Positions 29,501 to 44,500 are shown, counted from the stretch's first letter. The stretch is DNA of 64,000 bases from Tomocerus qinae (GCA_020055645.1 CM034550.1:18117001-18181000), one strand, 5' to 3'. Program-made: numbers and translations. Notes: generated by a model not told the origin, from the letters alone.

Positions 29501-32500
29501 AGGCACCGCTAGTTCTTCCACCTCTGCCTCAGTCCACGTCTCTATATACACACATACTCGTGTAAGTAGGATACCATCAAATTATCACGTTTCCTCTCCA
29601 AAAGCAAAAAACAAACGTCTATTTACACAATGTGCTACTTTTATCAACACTAAAACGAGTATTGTCTACACTGTAGTACTTAAGTGTCTCTTTCTCGCCC
29701 GAAAGTCACGGACCAACTCTTGGGAAGTCATTCTCATTAGAAAAGTTATTATTACTCTTCGTTATATGCAATCGAGGACTTCATTAGAAATTATTGTTTT
29801 CTTAAACTATTCTGCGAATATGAATATTCTAGTCTTATCCAACTAATTGTAAGTCGAATCCGTTGAAAATACAAGACGTGCGTGCGTATGAGTTAACTCT
29901 TTGTCTCTCGTTGAAACTTGAGCTCTGCATCTTAAAACTGTTCCACTTAAATTCTCAAGACGACTAGAAAGAAATCTTAGCTGACAAAACTGAATAAAGA
30001 GGGAAAACTTTTCCATTTTAGTCTGTCTTCCTGTCTGTCGAGGGGGAAAATATTCTTGGGAAACACACATCGGAATAAATTTCTTTTGCCTCGCCCAACT
30101 CTGACTATATTTTTCGTCACGCTACGCATTTTCTAATGGCTTTTCCACAAAAACATAATAAACTATCTATCATACACAGCTATAGTGAAACTATCTTCAT
30201 CTACATATTTTAGTGGCAGTAGCTACTAGTAAGATGTATACTAATGTTTACGGTCTATTTACCTACAACTCTAATGGGCATATAAAATTTCTCAAATGCA
30301 TAGTGAAAAGTCGTCTTTTCCCACTTAACCTCTTTTACCCTTGAGTTTTTGGCACACTTTTCTCCAAAAGACAAAATAACACAATAGCAAGAACACATAC
30401 AACTAAAGACAGTTTTGCTCCGCACAGTTATCCATCCACTTGGCAATCTAATTTAGCTAAGATATACCATCAAAGTGCAATGCATCCTCCCACAGATACT
30501 TAGCACAGAACATTCGACTCCCTTTCTTCTACTTTCTCTCCTTGCACGAGAACCCGTTCTCCGAGGATGACTCTTTAAACATCTTAGCGCTACAAAAACA
30601 AGCACTACAACAGATACTGTCCTACAAACTACTATTATAGATACTATCTTCTCACATGGGACAAATTTACGACATCCCGACAGTCAGCTAAAAGTAAACA
30701 CTGCCACTACTACTCCTATGCTATAATACTTCAGACGAACGGGGAATTGTCGTCCCTGCAAGTTACTATGCTATACACATTGCATTCTGGTTACGCGTTA
30801 ATTTTAATCAAGTCGACAAGAATCTGTTCTTTCTGCCCGGCCTTCTTTTATATTCTACCCCATTTAACTCTATTCCCTTCGTCACTGCCTTTAATTAATA
30901 GAAAATGTAAACAGATCTTTTTATTTACTCATGCAGCCCAAAGTCATAATTCGCCCACTCAACAAACACCTTTAATTACAATCCTGTGTTACGCAAACCA
31001 TTTACCATATACCAGCTTATTAGTTCATAAAGTTCATTAATGCAAATTCTATACTTTAATACTTCCTTTTCGGAGTAAAACCCGGATACGCTCACCTATT
31101 TAGTTTTAGCCTATTTTCATATTGTTTTCTATAATAGTAGAAAATATAAAAATAAAGTGCAGCAAACGAGAAGTAAAAAAAGAAATCAAAAAAGTTGCGC
31201 AACAAACCTGATGGGAATTTGTACTGGATGATAAAATTGATCAAAGGGCTGTTGCCATTGAAGCTCTCAAGCCATGAAATCTGCACTGAACGACTCTGTT
31301 GTTCCAATAGGCGAAGGTTAACTGGCTGCTCCGGTGGTTCTGTAATTAAAATTTCAACAGATTACTATGAAATGTGCAGTTCATGCTTATAGAATTACCT
31401 TGTTATATAGTACCAAAAGACTAAAAGGTATATGAAAGACTCTTTTACGAATATTACGAACCTACTAAAAGGTCGGAAGCAACACTGGAAAGAATGTTGA
31501 ATGCAAACTAGCCAAGATCTTTGTACTGCCATTATTATGAAATAAAATTACGTAAATATACATCACATCGGCAAATTCATTCTCATCTTTTAAAAATTCA
31601 AATTGCAAACCGATCAATGAGATCAGTCTGGAAAGCCAAAATTCTTACGATTCGTCGTGGAAGTAATTGGCTAAAGGTATTCGTAAAAACACCTATGTGG
31701 ATTATGCAAAGAGTCTCCGGGAGTGTTTATTGACAACTCCAGCCACCCTGACAATGAGTAATGTTTTTCAAATAATTTTATTTTCATCTACGTCACTAAC
31801 ACAGCTTGAAAGTGAAATAATTTATTTTATTGTAGGAGTTCCAAATCGTAATTTATTGAGTAATTTGTATTCCAATACCAATTTCTAAACCATATCGCAG
31901 AATGGCTGCGTCAATGATGTTATTCTTGTGGCGGTAGGCTTAGTAAAGCAAGAGAGGTGTGTTTGGAGATCGACAATCAACGCAAGGCTAGACAGTTTCT
32001 CCGGGTTTCGGAAATAAAAAGGGTATCCTGATTTGTGTCCAGACTTGAAAAAGGGCACCATGGAAGGAGGAAATGATAAAATTGTTAAGGTTCCAATTAG
32101 GGTAAGCAAGGAACATTTAAAATTTTTTACAGTAAAGTCAAGTGCTAAAAGTTGACTTGTATAATCCCAACTCAACTTCAAACATGATAAATCTAAAGTT
32201 TAAATTGACTTTATTTTCAGATTTTCAAGAAAATTGCTGAGCACTTGGACAGTAAAAGTCTTTTGAATTGTCGTTTAACTTGTTCTACCCTGAAAGCACA
32301 TATTGATACCCATATTGGAATCCCAGTTACTTTGGCCGAACATCCATTACTCGTGTATACAAAGAAGGATCTAAACTTCATTGGTAGAGTGGCCCTCAAA
32401 GAGGTCTGCGCAATAAATGTTTTGGGTAACTCGACCATACTAAGTATCATTTCAATAATACTATCCCCATCCCACCTCAACACCCAAGTATTTAATATTT

Positions 32501-35500
32501 ATAATAATTCAATTTTACATTTTAGGGAACGATGAAGACAAATCTAAAGGACTGAGAAGCTACTTGAAGAGGAAACATTATTTTGATGACATCTTTCGTT
32601 TTCCGCTATCCTTATTTACGATAATTTTTGAAGGGAAAACCCATGTTCATTTTTTGCATGAGGTTTTACAAAAATGTCATAATCTTGAACATTTATATTT
32701 GGCCAAAGGGTTTGAGTTGGAAGGAGATTTAACCCCACTTCTCATTAAGGAAGACAAGAAGGATTTTGCAGTAAAATTACACGAAAGATCAACATGGCTG
32801 TCACTGCTGAGTCAAAGAGATGATCTCTTTCGCCAAATCAATGTTAACATGCTGAAGACGATTTACTTGCTCTTCATGGAAAAGCCAATAAGAAAAATCG
32901 ATGTTTACAATGTGGTTTTACTTCTCAAGAGTATTCGAAGTGACGTACTTGATCAGATATTTCTCAATCTTGGCGAATTCAAAGATTTAACGGAAATGGA
33001 ATACTTCAATCTCTCGATGATCGTTACCGAATTTATTGAAGCTCACAAAAAAACACTCCGAAGAATTTTGTTTAGTGTGGGTCCACCATTAGCTAAGCGT
33101 CTTTCACATTCAAGTTTGGATGAAATGTTTTCTAGCCTGGTATTAAACAAAGTTGAATCCCAGGTTGAACCCATTACTAATGATATTGAAGCAGAAAAAG
33201 GATATACAGTCGACCAAAAGGTTGAAATGCTGTCGAAACTTCGGAATCGACTACGATCTATTGGAAAATTACCGAAACTGGTATATTTACTCTTAGAAAT
33301 TCAACCATTTCTTCACTGGGATTTCTGGCTCTTGTTTATTGAAAACCAATCGCTAACCCAGTTGCACATTGGTGTTAGCACGAGATTCAGAATTCTCAAA
33401 AATTGCCAGTTTCTCAAAAATTCGAGTGATACACTTAAACGTTTTCGGATGAACTTGGACTTAGTGCATGACTTTGATTTCTCTGGAATAGAAAATTCTA
33501 CACGATTGGAAGAAGTTTATTTATTTAATAGACCAACCTGTGCACAATTCTATGTCACTGGACCACATGAGGCTCATGTCAAAAATACTAAATTAATACC
33601 ACCTGGATTAAAGGCCCTGGTTTTAGGCAACGTTGTTGTCAACAGTGAAGACATCAACAAAATGCTTTCAAATCAAAAAAAGTTAGACACTCTGGTGGTT
33701 ATGAACATGAACTCGTTCAATCCGGAGAATGGAGCTGATTGCAAGTTCTTGAAAAAGGTTTTCAGATTGAGATCTCTTCACACATGTCTAATTCAAGGGG
33801 TCCGATGCAAAACAAGGAAAACCTACGACAGAGTATACCAAATGCTGGATTTTCATATGCCAACTGAGGATCGAGCTTTACTTAAAGAACTTACTGCTCT
33901 GTTGGGTTCTCGATTTGATACAAACTATCTGTCTATTGCTTATAACTTGGATATCATTTCGCCAGAAGTGTTCCAACGCTACATGTGGACCAAGACTTTG
34001 ATCCCAAATAGTAATTGTAGTTCTTATTCCATTAAGTTTAATGATTTGGATCCTTACCTTTTATAAAATGGACATTGATTGTGGACATATTAAATAGTGT
34101 TAAAAATACAATAAAATTGAGTATAAATTGTTAAAGGTATAAATTGTAAATATAAACTTTTAATTTTTACATCATTGTCTTCAATGATCACTTTGATCAA
34201 TTTTTCTGTTTTTTGTCATTTTATCCAATTTTAATTGCAATGGTGATTCGAATGCATTCATGTCAGTTACCTCCTCACTAAATGATTTGTTAATGTAAAC
34301 ATAATTTTATAGATGCATCTAGGCACAATCTGCATCTAACTTCATTCTAGAGTATACTACTTTTAAATGCATAATCGGGGTCATCGCTTAAACAACTTAA
34401 ATAACAATGACGTGTCCTCCGTCCTATAAATGCCCATGGCACAAGTACATTCCAGCACTCGTTTGGCTTTCTCCATTCTTTGTGTAGGTAGACAGATAAG
34501 AGAAATGGGTATGATGGTAGTGCAAGAGTCAGTCTTGACTTGGGTGCCGAACTGCTCACTTCGCAACTCGTTTGAAGCATAAGTGGAAAGATTCAATTAA
34601 ATCACTTGTCCTGTCTTGGCTCCCTTCTCCAATCTCCATGCCTATCTCATTTTCATCATTTATCTTTTCTTTCCCCTTTTGCATTCTCCATGATATGCAT
34701 ATGTAGGGCGATATATACATCGCCGAAAGGACAGCTAAATGTAAAAGAGGAATTTAAATGAAGATGGGGAGCTTTCAAGCATATAAATTAATTACCTTGG
34801 GACAAAGCTTGACTAAAGTGGGGCTAAGTGAATGAAGAATGATGAAGTTAAACTTAAGCTGAACTGAATCACAGTGACTATGAGTTGCCTTGTTGTATGT
34901 ATCATAAAGTACATCCTTAATGCTTACTGCATAATGGGCTATTTTCAGTCCACACACACATGAGATGCAAAAAGGTGTAGCGTAGTATCACAACTTTATG
35001 AAGAGCATTAAGTTCTCTAAACATTTATATCCCGTGAGTGGCTACATATTTTTATGAAGCCTAACTATCATAGTACTAAATGTACCTCCGTAATACTGAA
35101 TTTAGTATAGACTGTATTAACTACTCTCCTAAAGTACTTAGGCATGCTATATACCATTAAATTACGTTACGACCGGATTGTTTTAGCTTACACCAAGTAA
35201 ATTGGAATAAAATCCATGAAATGCGAATTTAAGCCGATGTGATCCAAAACAATGAGTTGTCGCAGATGCTAATGGACTTACCTTGTACGTTGAGTATAAC
35301 AGATGTTTGATCTGTCCCAAAGGAGTTAGTGGCTCGGCAGTTGTAAGAGCCACTGTCACCTCGCCCTACATCGCTCACAAGTAATTCGGACATAACACCA
35401 TCGTCCAGATTCTGCTGTCGCACCGTATACCTGTCCAGTCAAAATGTCTTTTTAACACTGCAAATGCATTTCAACCTTTTAATTGTTTTATTTATATCCG

Positions 35501-38500
35501 CTCCCATATATTAGTCACTTCATTATAAAATGCATTAGTTGCAATTAGTACAAAAATTCAATGCGCAATAAATTAGCTAAATCTTATAGCAAAAATCCTT
35601 GGAAAATACTTAAACTGGTTCTGGTAATAGGGAAGAAAAGGGATTTCAAATAAAAGTAGTATTATGTTAAGGTAGCCCCTATTTAGTGTTAAGCAAGAGT
35701 AAATGGGGCATAGAGACCTGTGATTAGAGTGGGAAACAATTTTGGAGTGTTTATTAGACCATTGGATCTCAATAGGAAGGTCGCCTTTGGCTCTGCACTG
35801 AAGAATTGCTTTCTCCCCGGATCTCACGGAGATTTGTTGATCGCGATCCGCAAATTGAGCTGGAGCTGTACAATCAAATCAAAGAGAAAAAGATTGACTG
35901 CAGACAAAATGTAAAGAACGGGCGAACTGTCTCAAGTTGACTTTACTTTTATGTGCAGGTACGTATGTATGTAAGTAGAGCAATTCAATCAAAGCCACGG
36001 GAAACCGAACCAATCCGAAAGTAACCAAACATTTGGTATTCGATTTCCTTAGTGCCTACAACACGTACTCTGAAGAAAACACATTTAACGAAACGTAAAC
36101 AGTGATTCTGTCTGCAACACCACTGACTCCTTGATATTGGATATATCTCTCTATAAGAGTTACTTAGTTCTATGTTCATAAAGGCATTCCTTGCCAATAT
36201 CAATGCAGTCGACCAGAATGTAGGTAAAGTAAAGATGGGGAAAGACAGGAGGGAAACATTTTGATTTGACAGACTAACTTAGTGACTTACTTACATGTCT
36301 CTTATACGACTCACTAACTTGACGTGTATTTACTGGAAGAGGATGGATAAGACTGTTCACCATTTCCGAGGTTTGTAGTATCTCTCGGGGCGATAGGATT
36401 TCTATGGCATGGGAAGTGATACTAGACCATTGTATCCCAACAAAATCCTTCAACTTCAGTTCAGAGTTAACCAAAACTATACATTTTCTCTATTTCACCC
36501 GAGAAAGGAATATATACATACACATATAATTCTGAGAATGGAAAAACAGCTGATTGTGATGTGACCTCCTGCTTTGGCTTCTCTTCCTTTGATTTTACTT
36601 GGCTCGGCTTTCGACATTAGTAATCTATCTAATGAATCTCTAGTCGGCTCTGGTTGGTTAATCTACCTTTTCTCCCACTCTTCACCATCATAGTGAAACT
36701 TTGATACCAAAAAGTATCTGTGTAAACTACTTATTACTATTTGTAGTAGAACTTAAAGAGAATCAGGTGCAGTATAATAGAAAATTATATACTATACTAT
36801 AAAAACACCCGAAGATTTGGATGTGAATCCAGATTCTAGAAGAAATTGAGATGGATCCTATATATTCACTAATCCTGTGTAATTTTCAGTCAAACGGGCT
36901 ACATGATTCTTTCTGCGTTCGATTTCGATCGCAATCTCTATTGAGCTGAGAGCTCTTATTTCTTGGTTTGAGCAAAGCAACTGTTTGCAAAGTCAAGAAA
37001 ATTCAGGACGAGCCAAAGGAATACTCGAAAGTACTTACTATGTACAGTAGTTGTTTGTTACACTTATATAAGTTTGCTCCGGGAATCCTTCGTTTATCTT
37101 GGAATAGAAGCTATAAAGAGAAGTGAAGCAAGACAGAGTAATGTACTTCTAGTACACTGATGGTATACGAGACCTGGATTCCCATTCTCAAACTTGCGTC
37201 CGTTCTGAATGCCAAGCCAGATTTTATTTCATTTTCTCCCATCTCCAGTCTACAGCGTTTTCGTCCCATCCGATTTGATCAAATGGGAAACTATGGTTTT
37301 TCTTTGACTGCAGACTTCTGCCTTACATTTTCTTCACTGTCTATTTCCTTCCTTCCAAACCAAATGAGGAAATAAAATCTAATGATCTTGATGGCGACTT
37401 GACTTGGATGGCTCTAGCGTCTTCTTCTTCTAAGTAATGGTATACCTTTAGTTTTACCAAGAATGATTCAAGGTGCTCGACGGAAAACATAAATTCACTT
37501 GATTTTCATCCGGTGAACAGAGAAACAGGATTATCTCCATCATTTGCATGTCCAACCCAAAAAATTGATAGAAGCAGTCCCACAGATTTTTACGATGTTT
37601 TATTGTACCACTTCAAAATCGAGTGGCGTAGCGGACTCAAGTAGTAAAGATAAAATAAAATTCGCATTCATAACCGTGACAGGATTGACATGGCATACAA
37701 TTACGTTAAGTGACAAAATAATTATTCTTGTGGCGACAGTGACAAGTTGTCAACTTCCACAGAAGTAGACAAGTCAAGACTGCATTAGGCTTGATTTAGG
37801 TACCCTATTCTATATGGTATATAACCTGTTACAAATATCTGACATGAACATGAATTCCAGAGAGGAAAAAAAAGGAAAATCTGTCATTTTCTAAGGAGAT
37901 CTCAATACCTCTTGGGATAGCTCTCAATGTCCCAAAATCCTAGAGAATTCATATCAGATTAGAAATTAGAAAGATGTTCAACCGCGAGAATTTAATTAAT
38001 TACAGCAATCTGCGAGAGTGAAGACTAATGCGTATCTGTAATTAAAAAAGACAGCGGTTTTGCCACTTATCTCCGCTTCTGTCATTTCCGTTCCGTATCT
38101 GTCTGTTTTTCAGAACAAGCAGCATCTCCACGTGCACTTATCGTTAGTTTACTTACAGAAAGTAGGAAAAGTTGCGTAAACTTTTCAAGCCAGCTCCGTT
38201 TTCCTCCAACACGTTAAAATCCTGGTAGCTTATAAGAAAACTGAATAGTAATACATGCACGCTTTATGGCAAGAAAAGGAAAGCAAAAGGAACTGATATA
38301 TTAAGACACTTTAGACTCCTTTAGTTTGGAGAATGAATGACAGACCTTTCGGTTGGTTAACAGTGGTTGGACTTTGTTGAATGTTCTACAATGGGCATTA
38401 TTTTAGTAGTTAAAGAAGAATTCTTACCATTAACTTTAAGAAAGACAACTTTGCTGAGACCAGAGCCGACACCGTTGCGTGCTTCGCACAGATACATTCC

Positions 38501-41500
38501 CTCGTCACTCTTCTTAATTTCTTCGAAGCGGATGCTACCATTAGAATAGATGCCAGTGGTCGTCCCGCTCAAGTCTTTGTATTCGCCTGGCTGAGTACCT
38601 AATTATGTGGTTTACAACTTTAGCTCACTTAAGTCTATAAAACTTCCACTAATCTCTCCATTAACGGCTAACGATTTTCCAAACCAATAAATTTCTATGG
38701 ATATCAGTAGAAGTTACGAGAGTTACGATTACAAAAGCTCGTTTTGCATTGCACTCCTTAAAATATTATATGCTGAGGTAAGTTTCCACATTTGGTATGT
38801 AATATGCGTGCAGTTATGTATTCTCATTCTACTCACCTACTCTCATTTCCATTTAAATACATTCCTTCCCTACGTACGTAATTTAAAGAAGAGGAAAACT
38901 TTCCCTCTAATATTCATCGTTTATTTCTGTCCAAGTTAGTAACTACACTTACCATACCTTATCTTCCAGTTTATTATTTAACACTTAATAGACATCCTAC
39001 ATACTATATTCATGCATGTTCGTAAAGTACATTTAGGCAGCCACAGTAGACAAAATTCTTTATGTACTCTGAATACCTCTGTTATGCATGTACGTACTTA
39101 AAACACATAATAGAACTATGCATATCTACATGTATACATAAAGGTAGTTGAAATGACCAGGAAACACAGAATAAACCCATTAATTTCACCCCCAACCCAT
39201 TACAGTTTAATTCACTGGAACAGATTTTAAATGGGAACCACTCACATTTCTAGCTCATTTAAGTTTAAAACTTCTCAACTGTTTTTACTGCTCTATTTTC
39301 TCTTGATCTTCCTTTTAAATCTTACTGAATACATTAAACTACTCACGATGACGTCATGACACAACCATTTATCTAGCTTACATTTCTCTAAATAGACTCT
39401 TCACTGATTCTCATATCTATTTGACTACGGTTTGTAATAAATTGAAAATACACCTAATAGGGACTTTCACTTAGTTTTTTTGTGTGAAGGATTGAAGGGA
39501 TAGGTACACAATCTACGTAAGTTAATTAAGACAGACAGAAAAATGTTCATGTGCTGAACTGAGAGTGATAAATTTATTACCCGTGGCTCGTTTCCAGACA
39601 ATTGATGGTGTAGGGTGTCCTTCGGCCTGGCAGTGCAGAGCAATCGACTGACCCGCAGACACATTAATGTCGCGAGGCTCCAATGTCCATTTTGGTGGAA
39701 CTAAAATATTATGAAATTGAAGCACATTGTACTTTTCTCTTCCAAACTACGTACAACAAAGAGAGGAGTACACGCATTTGTGCATACACATAAATACTCA
39801 ACGAACGGTGTCTAGGAGCACATGGTTATAGTTGAGTGTTAGCTAGTGGTTGGAGACCACAATAAACACCAGAATGTCTCTTCCTATCTAAAAAGTTAGT
39901 TTTAGCATTACTTTTAGGTATGTCGATGGAGTAGCGAAGCGAAAAGTACAACAAACTACTAAATAAAACTAGAAGTCTTCTCACAATCAACTCAAGTAAG
40001 TGGAACGAACCAATCGCTTCGAAAACACTTGCCTTGTCAAATTGACCTTATATATTTCGCTTGGTAATGCTTTAAAGCACTGATTTTAACTCCTGAACAC
40101 ATTCTGTCGTTTATTTTGCTAAGACTAAAAGGGAAACTGTAGCCAATCACATGTCGTTTAAAAGATTGGCTATTTTTCCTCGGTAGTAACTTACCGTTTA
40201 CGGTTAGTTGAGTGGAATGATGTTCTTTGCCAGCTGAATTCTCTGCAATGCAAGTGTACTGCCCATTATGAGACGAAGATAATGATTCAATCACTAGAGT
40301 AGACGAGTATTCATCAGGTTCTCGGGTAGTGACTCCCTATAGTATGCACAATCAACATAAAATATCGCTCTACTTAACATTTTACTCTCTCTGATGAGAA
40401 TAACTCTCTACATATACTCCCAAGGTAAAGAAATAAAAAATCTTGCTCTTACATGTGGATTTGGAAGAGGAATTGGTCTGTTCTCAAACTCCCAGACAAA
40501 ATCAATAGGTCTGTCCCCTTCAAGAACTTGACAAGAGACAGCAGCTCGCATTCCCTCTCGGAGTAATTGGTTCATAAATTGAAATGGCATGATTTTTGGT
40601 GGAACTAATCAAAACCAGACAAAAAATACAAATCGATTTGTTATTTAATGTTATGATAATTACAATTAGATAATTTGAACTTCTTTGTCTCTTAACTGTA
40701 ATAAATTCAGTGAAAATAATTGTGTTCACTTACCAATAACCCTAACATGAATATCTCTAGTGGAAGACAATCCTACGCGATTTTTTGCTTGACATGTGTA
40801 AATCCCTTCATCGGTCCCTTTTTGAATGTGCTCAATGATTAATGTTCCATTGGGGTATACACGTTGCATTCTGTTGACAGGTAATAAACTACCTCCTATA
40901 TATTGAAATACAGCAATAGATTATTCCCATTGTCTTACTTGTATAGAGAACAACACTAGTGGAATGGTAGGTAGAGAGACAAGGCTAGACACCAAAATAG
41001 TCCATGTGAGATGACAACCCAGCAAGTTCCACTCGTTTCTCTCACTAAAAGCTTAAGCTGATTTCATATTTGCTGGTTGGGTATATGCCTACTGTGGAAA
41101 TGTTTTTGCAGAGACACTTGATAAAGTGTTGTCTCTGTTTTAAGCAGGAGAAAAAGTATTTTGTTTTTGCACAAGAAAAACACTCACCTCTTTCCCATGC
41201 AATATTTTCGATTGGATAGCCAGAGACCGGGCATTGAATCTGAAGGTGTTTCCCAGCCACAGCCTTAATGGGTGGAATAGACCTTATGAAAGGAGGCCCT
41301 GCAATTGTGTGAAAAATAGAAGCACTATAAATATTTCAGCGATATAATAGCAGAATTAGTGTTAAAATGGTTATTCACATAGGAGATGAGAATCTAACTG
41401 TATATAGAGCATTAGCTATCTAGGAAGAGTATGATTAATATTAGGCTATGATACATGATATGAGTAATCGTAAATTCACTACCGTCTAATAGGTATACTA

Positions 41501-44500
41501 CGATGATGGTAGTAATGATTCTACTCGGGAAAAGACAAACTGGCGCAACTTAGGTTGGCAACACTACTACTCTAGCATTTTGTCTCCAGAGATACTCTAT
41601 CTTGTTCGAGTATGTCATAAAAGTGCCTATAAAACCTCCCAGAGAGAATTTTAATATTTCGCGATTAAATCATTTGCTATCAGGAGGAACACACATTTTT
41701 ATTACGGAGTAGTTACTACTTACTCATAGGAGGTCCTCTCTCTTTATCTTGGGACCGCATTAGCATCCTTTATGCACTACTCTCTATGATAAATTACTCT
41801 TAAGAGGATAATAGACAATTCCTTCGGCTAGAAAAATATCTACATATAATATACAATTTCTATATAGAATATTAACATGCCCTTATACCTACTTGCCATA
41901 GATTTACATATCCTAATCCAAAGATAAATAGTATATGTATTATTATTACATTATCGTAGAAATAAAAGAGCCAATAAATCCAATGTGAGTGAAGAGGGAG
42001 ATAAATCAAGAAAGCTATAGCTACATGGCTTGTCTGTACAATTATTAGCGTACCGTAAATGTTCAATCGTCCAGAATGAGATACGATGCCCATGGCATTT
42101 TTGGCTTGGCAGGTGAACAGACCTCCGTCTTCATCACGAACGTTTGTGATGTTCACGTGAGATATCACATTATCATGGATTGTCACATATTGGCCAACGA
42201 GGAATCTGAAAGTTGATTTAAGCCGCAGGTTATAATTTCCATTTCGTTATTACAGCAAATATTTGCTTTCGTTAACTTCCACTTCCTAGTTATATCATTG
42301 AACACACACATAGTGAGGGAATGTAATGAAATCAAAAGAAAAATAAGTTCCTTCACGTTCCCACTTATATCAAGCAGGGTCAAGTAAAGTCACAATTATC
42401 AGTGTCAGTCAAGTCAACTACTTTTGTGCGACGGAAGCATCTTTCTCTATATATAAAAGAAATGGAAAATGAAAGCAAGAAGCTTTTGCTAACGAAGAAA
42501 GTAAGGTAGATACTTTTCCTGAGCATTACTTTTAACATAACTTACTTACTTTGGTGTAATGTAACTGAGACAGAAAGAAGGGGAAGACGTCTAAATTGCA
42601 AATTAAACCCGCAGGGAGAGTGTTTTTGGTCACAAAGTGTGAAAGTTGATAAATGGTAGAAAAACGGAAGGAGGCGACTCAATACGTATGATGAACGTAT
42701 ATACTTAACATATAGGAAATAAGAGCATTAGGAAGATATAGAAAGTCTCGAATTCGCCTGAAAAGTTTTTTCGTCTGATAGGCAAGGCTGGCAAGGCAAA
42801 AGAAAAGTGTAGTAGTAGAAAGTGTAAGAAAGAGTTGCATTACAGTGCAGTGCATCGTATGCCAGCAAAAGTGAACACTTACTTACCGTTCACTTTCTGG
42901 AAGAGGGAATCCGTCCAATGTCCATTGGAATTGAGGAGGGGGATTTCCAACTGCTGTACATTTTAGGGAAACGGACGGACCGGGTTGTAAAGTTTGCTCT
43001 GAGAAGCGGTACACTAGTTCCGGTAGAATCGCTAGAAATGAACCACAAGCATGTCACTACACCCAAACTATATAAACTCTTTTCTTTTCCACAGCTTACA
43101 GATGGATTTTCCATCCATGTACAGCCTACACTTCCCTACGACATGGTAAAATATTGGCATGTGAAGAAAATAAAACTGTGACTCCGAATCCTCTATCTAT
43201 ATCAAAGCGGCTTGTCTCAACTTAGGGAAACTTGCTAAAATATACGATTTTACTTCAGCTTTAAGCTTGACTTTCTCCCACATACCTTTGTGTATATACC
43301 TATAATTGCTTGTGTGTGTTTAGGTACTAAAAATTTATAATTTACGTACTGCGTATATATAGAGACTCTAGAATTTATTAACTTTGATATTGCTATCCAC
43401 CTACGATATCCAATGTCAAACCCTACACTACTATAAATAGAGCTATGAAAAATGTTTGTGCTTTCCTTACAGCCAAGTCGAAGCTGTGCTGAGTCTTGTG
43501 CAGAGTAAAGATTATTATGTGCGAAGCACTGGTACATGCCCGCATCTTCTGGATGAACGGATGCAACCAACAGAGTATCTCGCGGAGAAATTACATACCT
43601 AGGAAAAAGAATTTGGTTTTGTGCGTGAGTAGAGAACAAATCTAAACACACAGGAACAATACGACAAAAATAATTATGAAAAAACTTACTAACAACGTTA
43701 ACCATGCTACAGCGTTGTTAAAATCGAGTTTAATTACAATTTTTTCAACAGAGAACATTTTTGTGATGCTAATGGCTTTTTTCACTTTATGAACAAGTTA
43801 ACGAAATTATTCTAACAATGGAATACTGAGACATATCTAATAACATCACATCAAGAAATATAACATATTACTATATTAAGCAGAAAGACGTCTTATTATT
43901 GGTAAATAATTATAAATAATTATTTCATTATTATTTAATTAATTAATTATGTAACAAACCTTGGTTCTAATCTCGAAACACTATTGCTACCGTATTCATT
44001 GAGGGCAATCTTCTTCCCATCTTTATACCACTCAATGGAGTCGACCGGACTCCCAGAAACCAAACAACGAAAAGTGGCACCTCGCCCCACATCCACAACT
44101 TGGGTATTAGGACTGACTTGAACTCTCAAAGGAACTGTAGAAAAAACAGACAGAAAATGCATTTGTTACCGTTTCAATTTTATTAACGTGTCTTTACATC
44201 ATTAAATGCTTTCTTCGGCCTAGTACGAAACATAAACAAAGAACATCGAGGAAAATAAATGCTAATTCTACTTTTCATGTTTTGTGCAAGATAATTGAGT
44301 TTCCTTGTTCCAATGGAAAAACTAACTATGAAATATGAATACAGAGAGAGAGAGACGAGTCTTTCGTTTCAAATGTACCTACTGTGCATACACAAAATGC
44401 GTTAGGCCTAGTTCCGTCTCACTGAATGATAGCAGAGAAAGAAGAAAAACTACGCCCTTGGGTATATTTTGCTTGCTTGCCGGAGGAATAAATTGATTTT

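Larger units (their letters stand above)
31340..35281 (-). other. intron 20 (3942 bp) between Ig9 and FN1, hosting a nested gene
   Basis: This Dscam intron contains the complete three-exon F-box gene on the opposite strand (32060-34066) and a coding-like fragment just upstream of it (31667-31888). Sequence from 34200 to 35281 shows nothing else. Confidence 0.85.

Noticed and set aside
31885..32181. 98-codon minus-strand frame
   Set aside because: It is antisense to the first exon and 5' region of the F-box gene and has no features of its own.
36274..36474. Minus-strand frame in intron 18, considered as an extra Ig exon
   Set aside because: It lacks Ig cysteines and the core Trp pattern, and exons 18 and 19 already join in phase without it.
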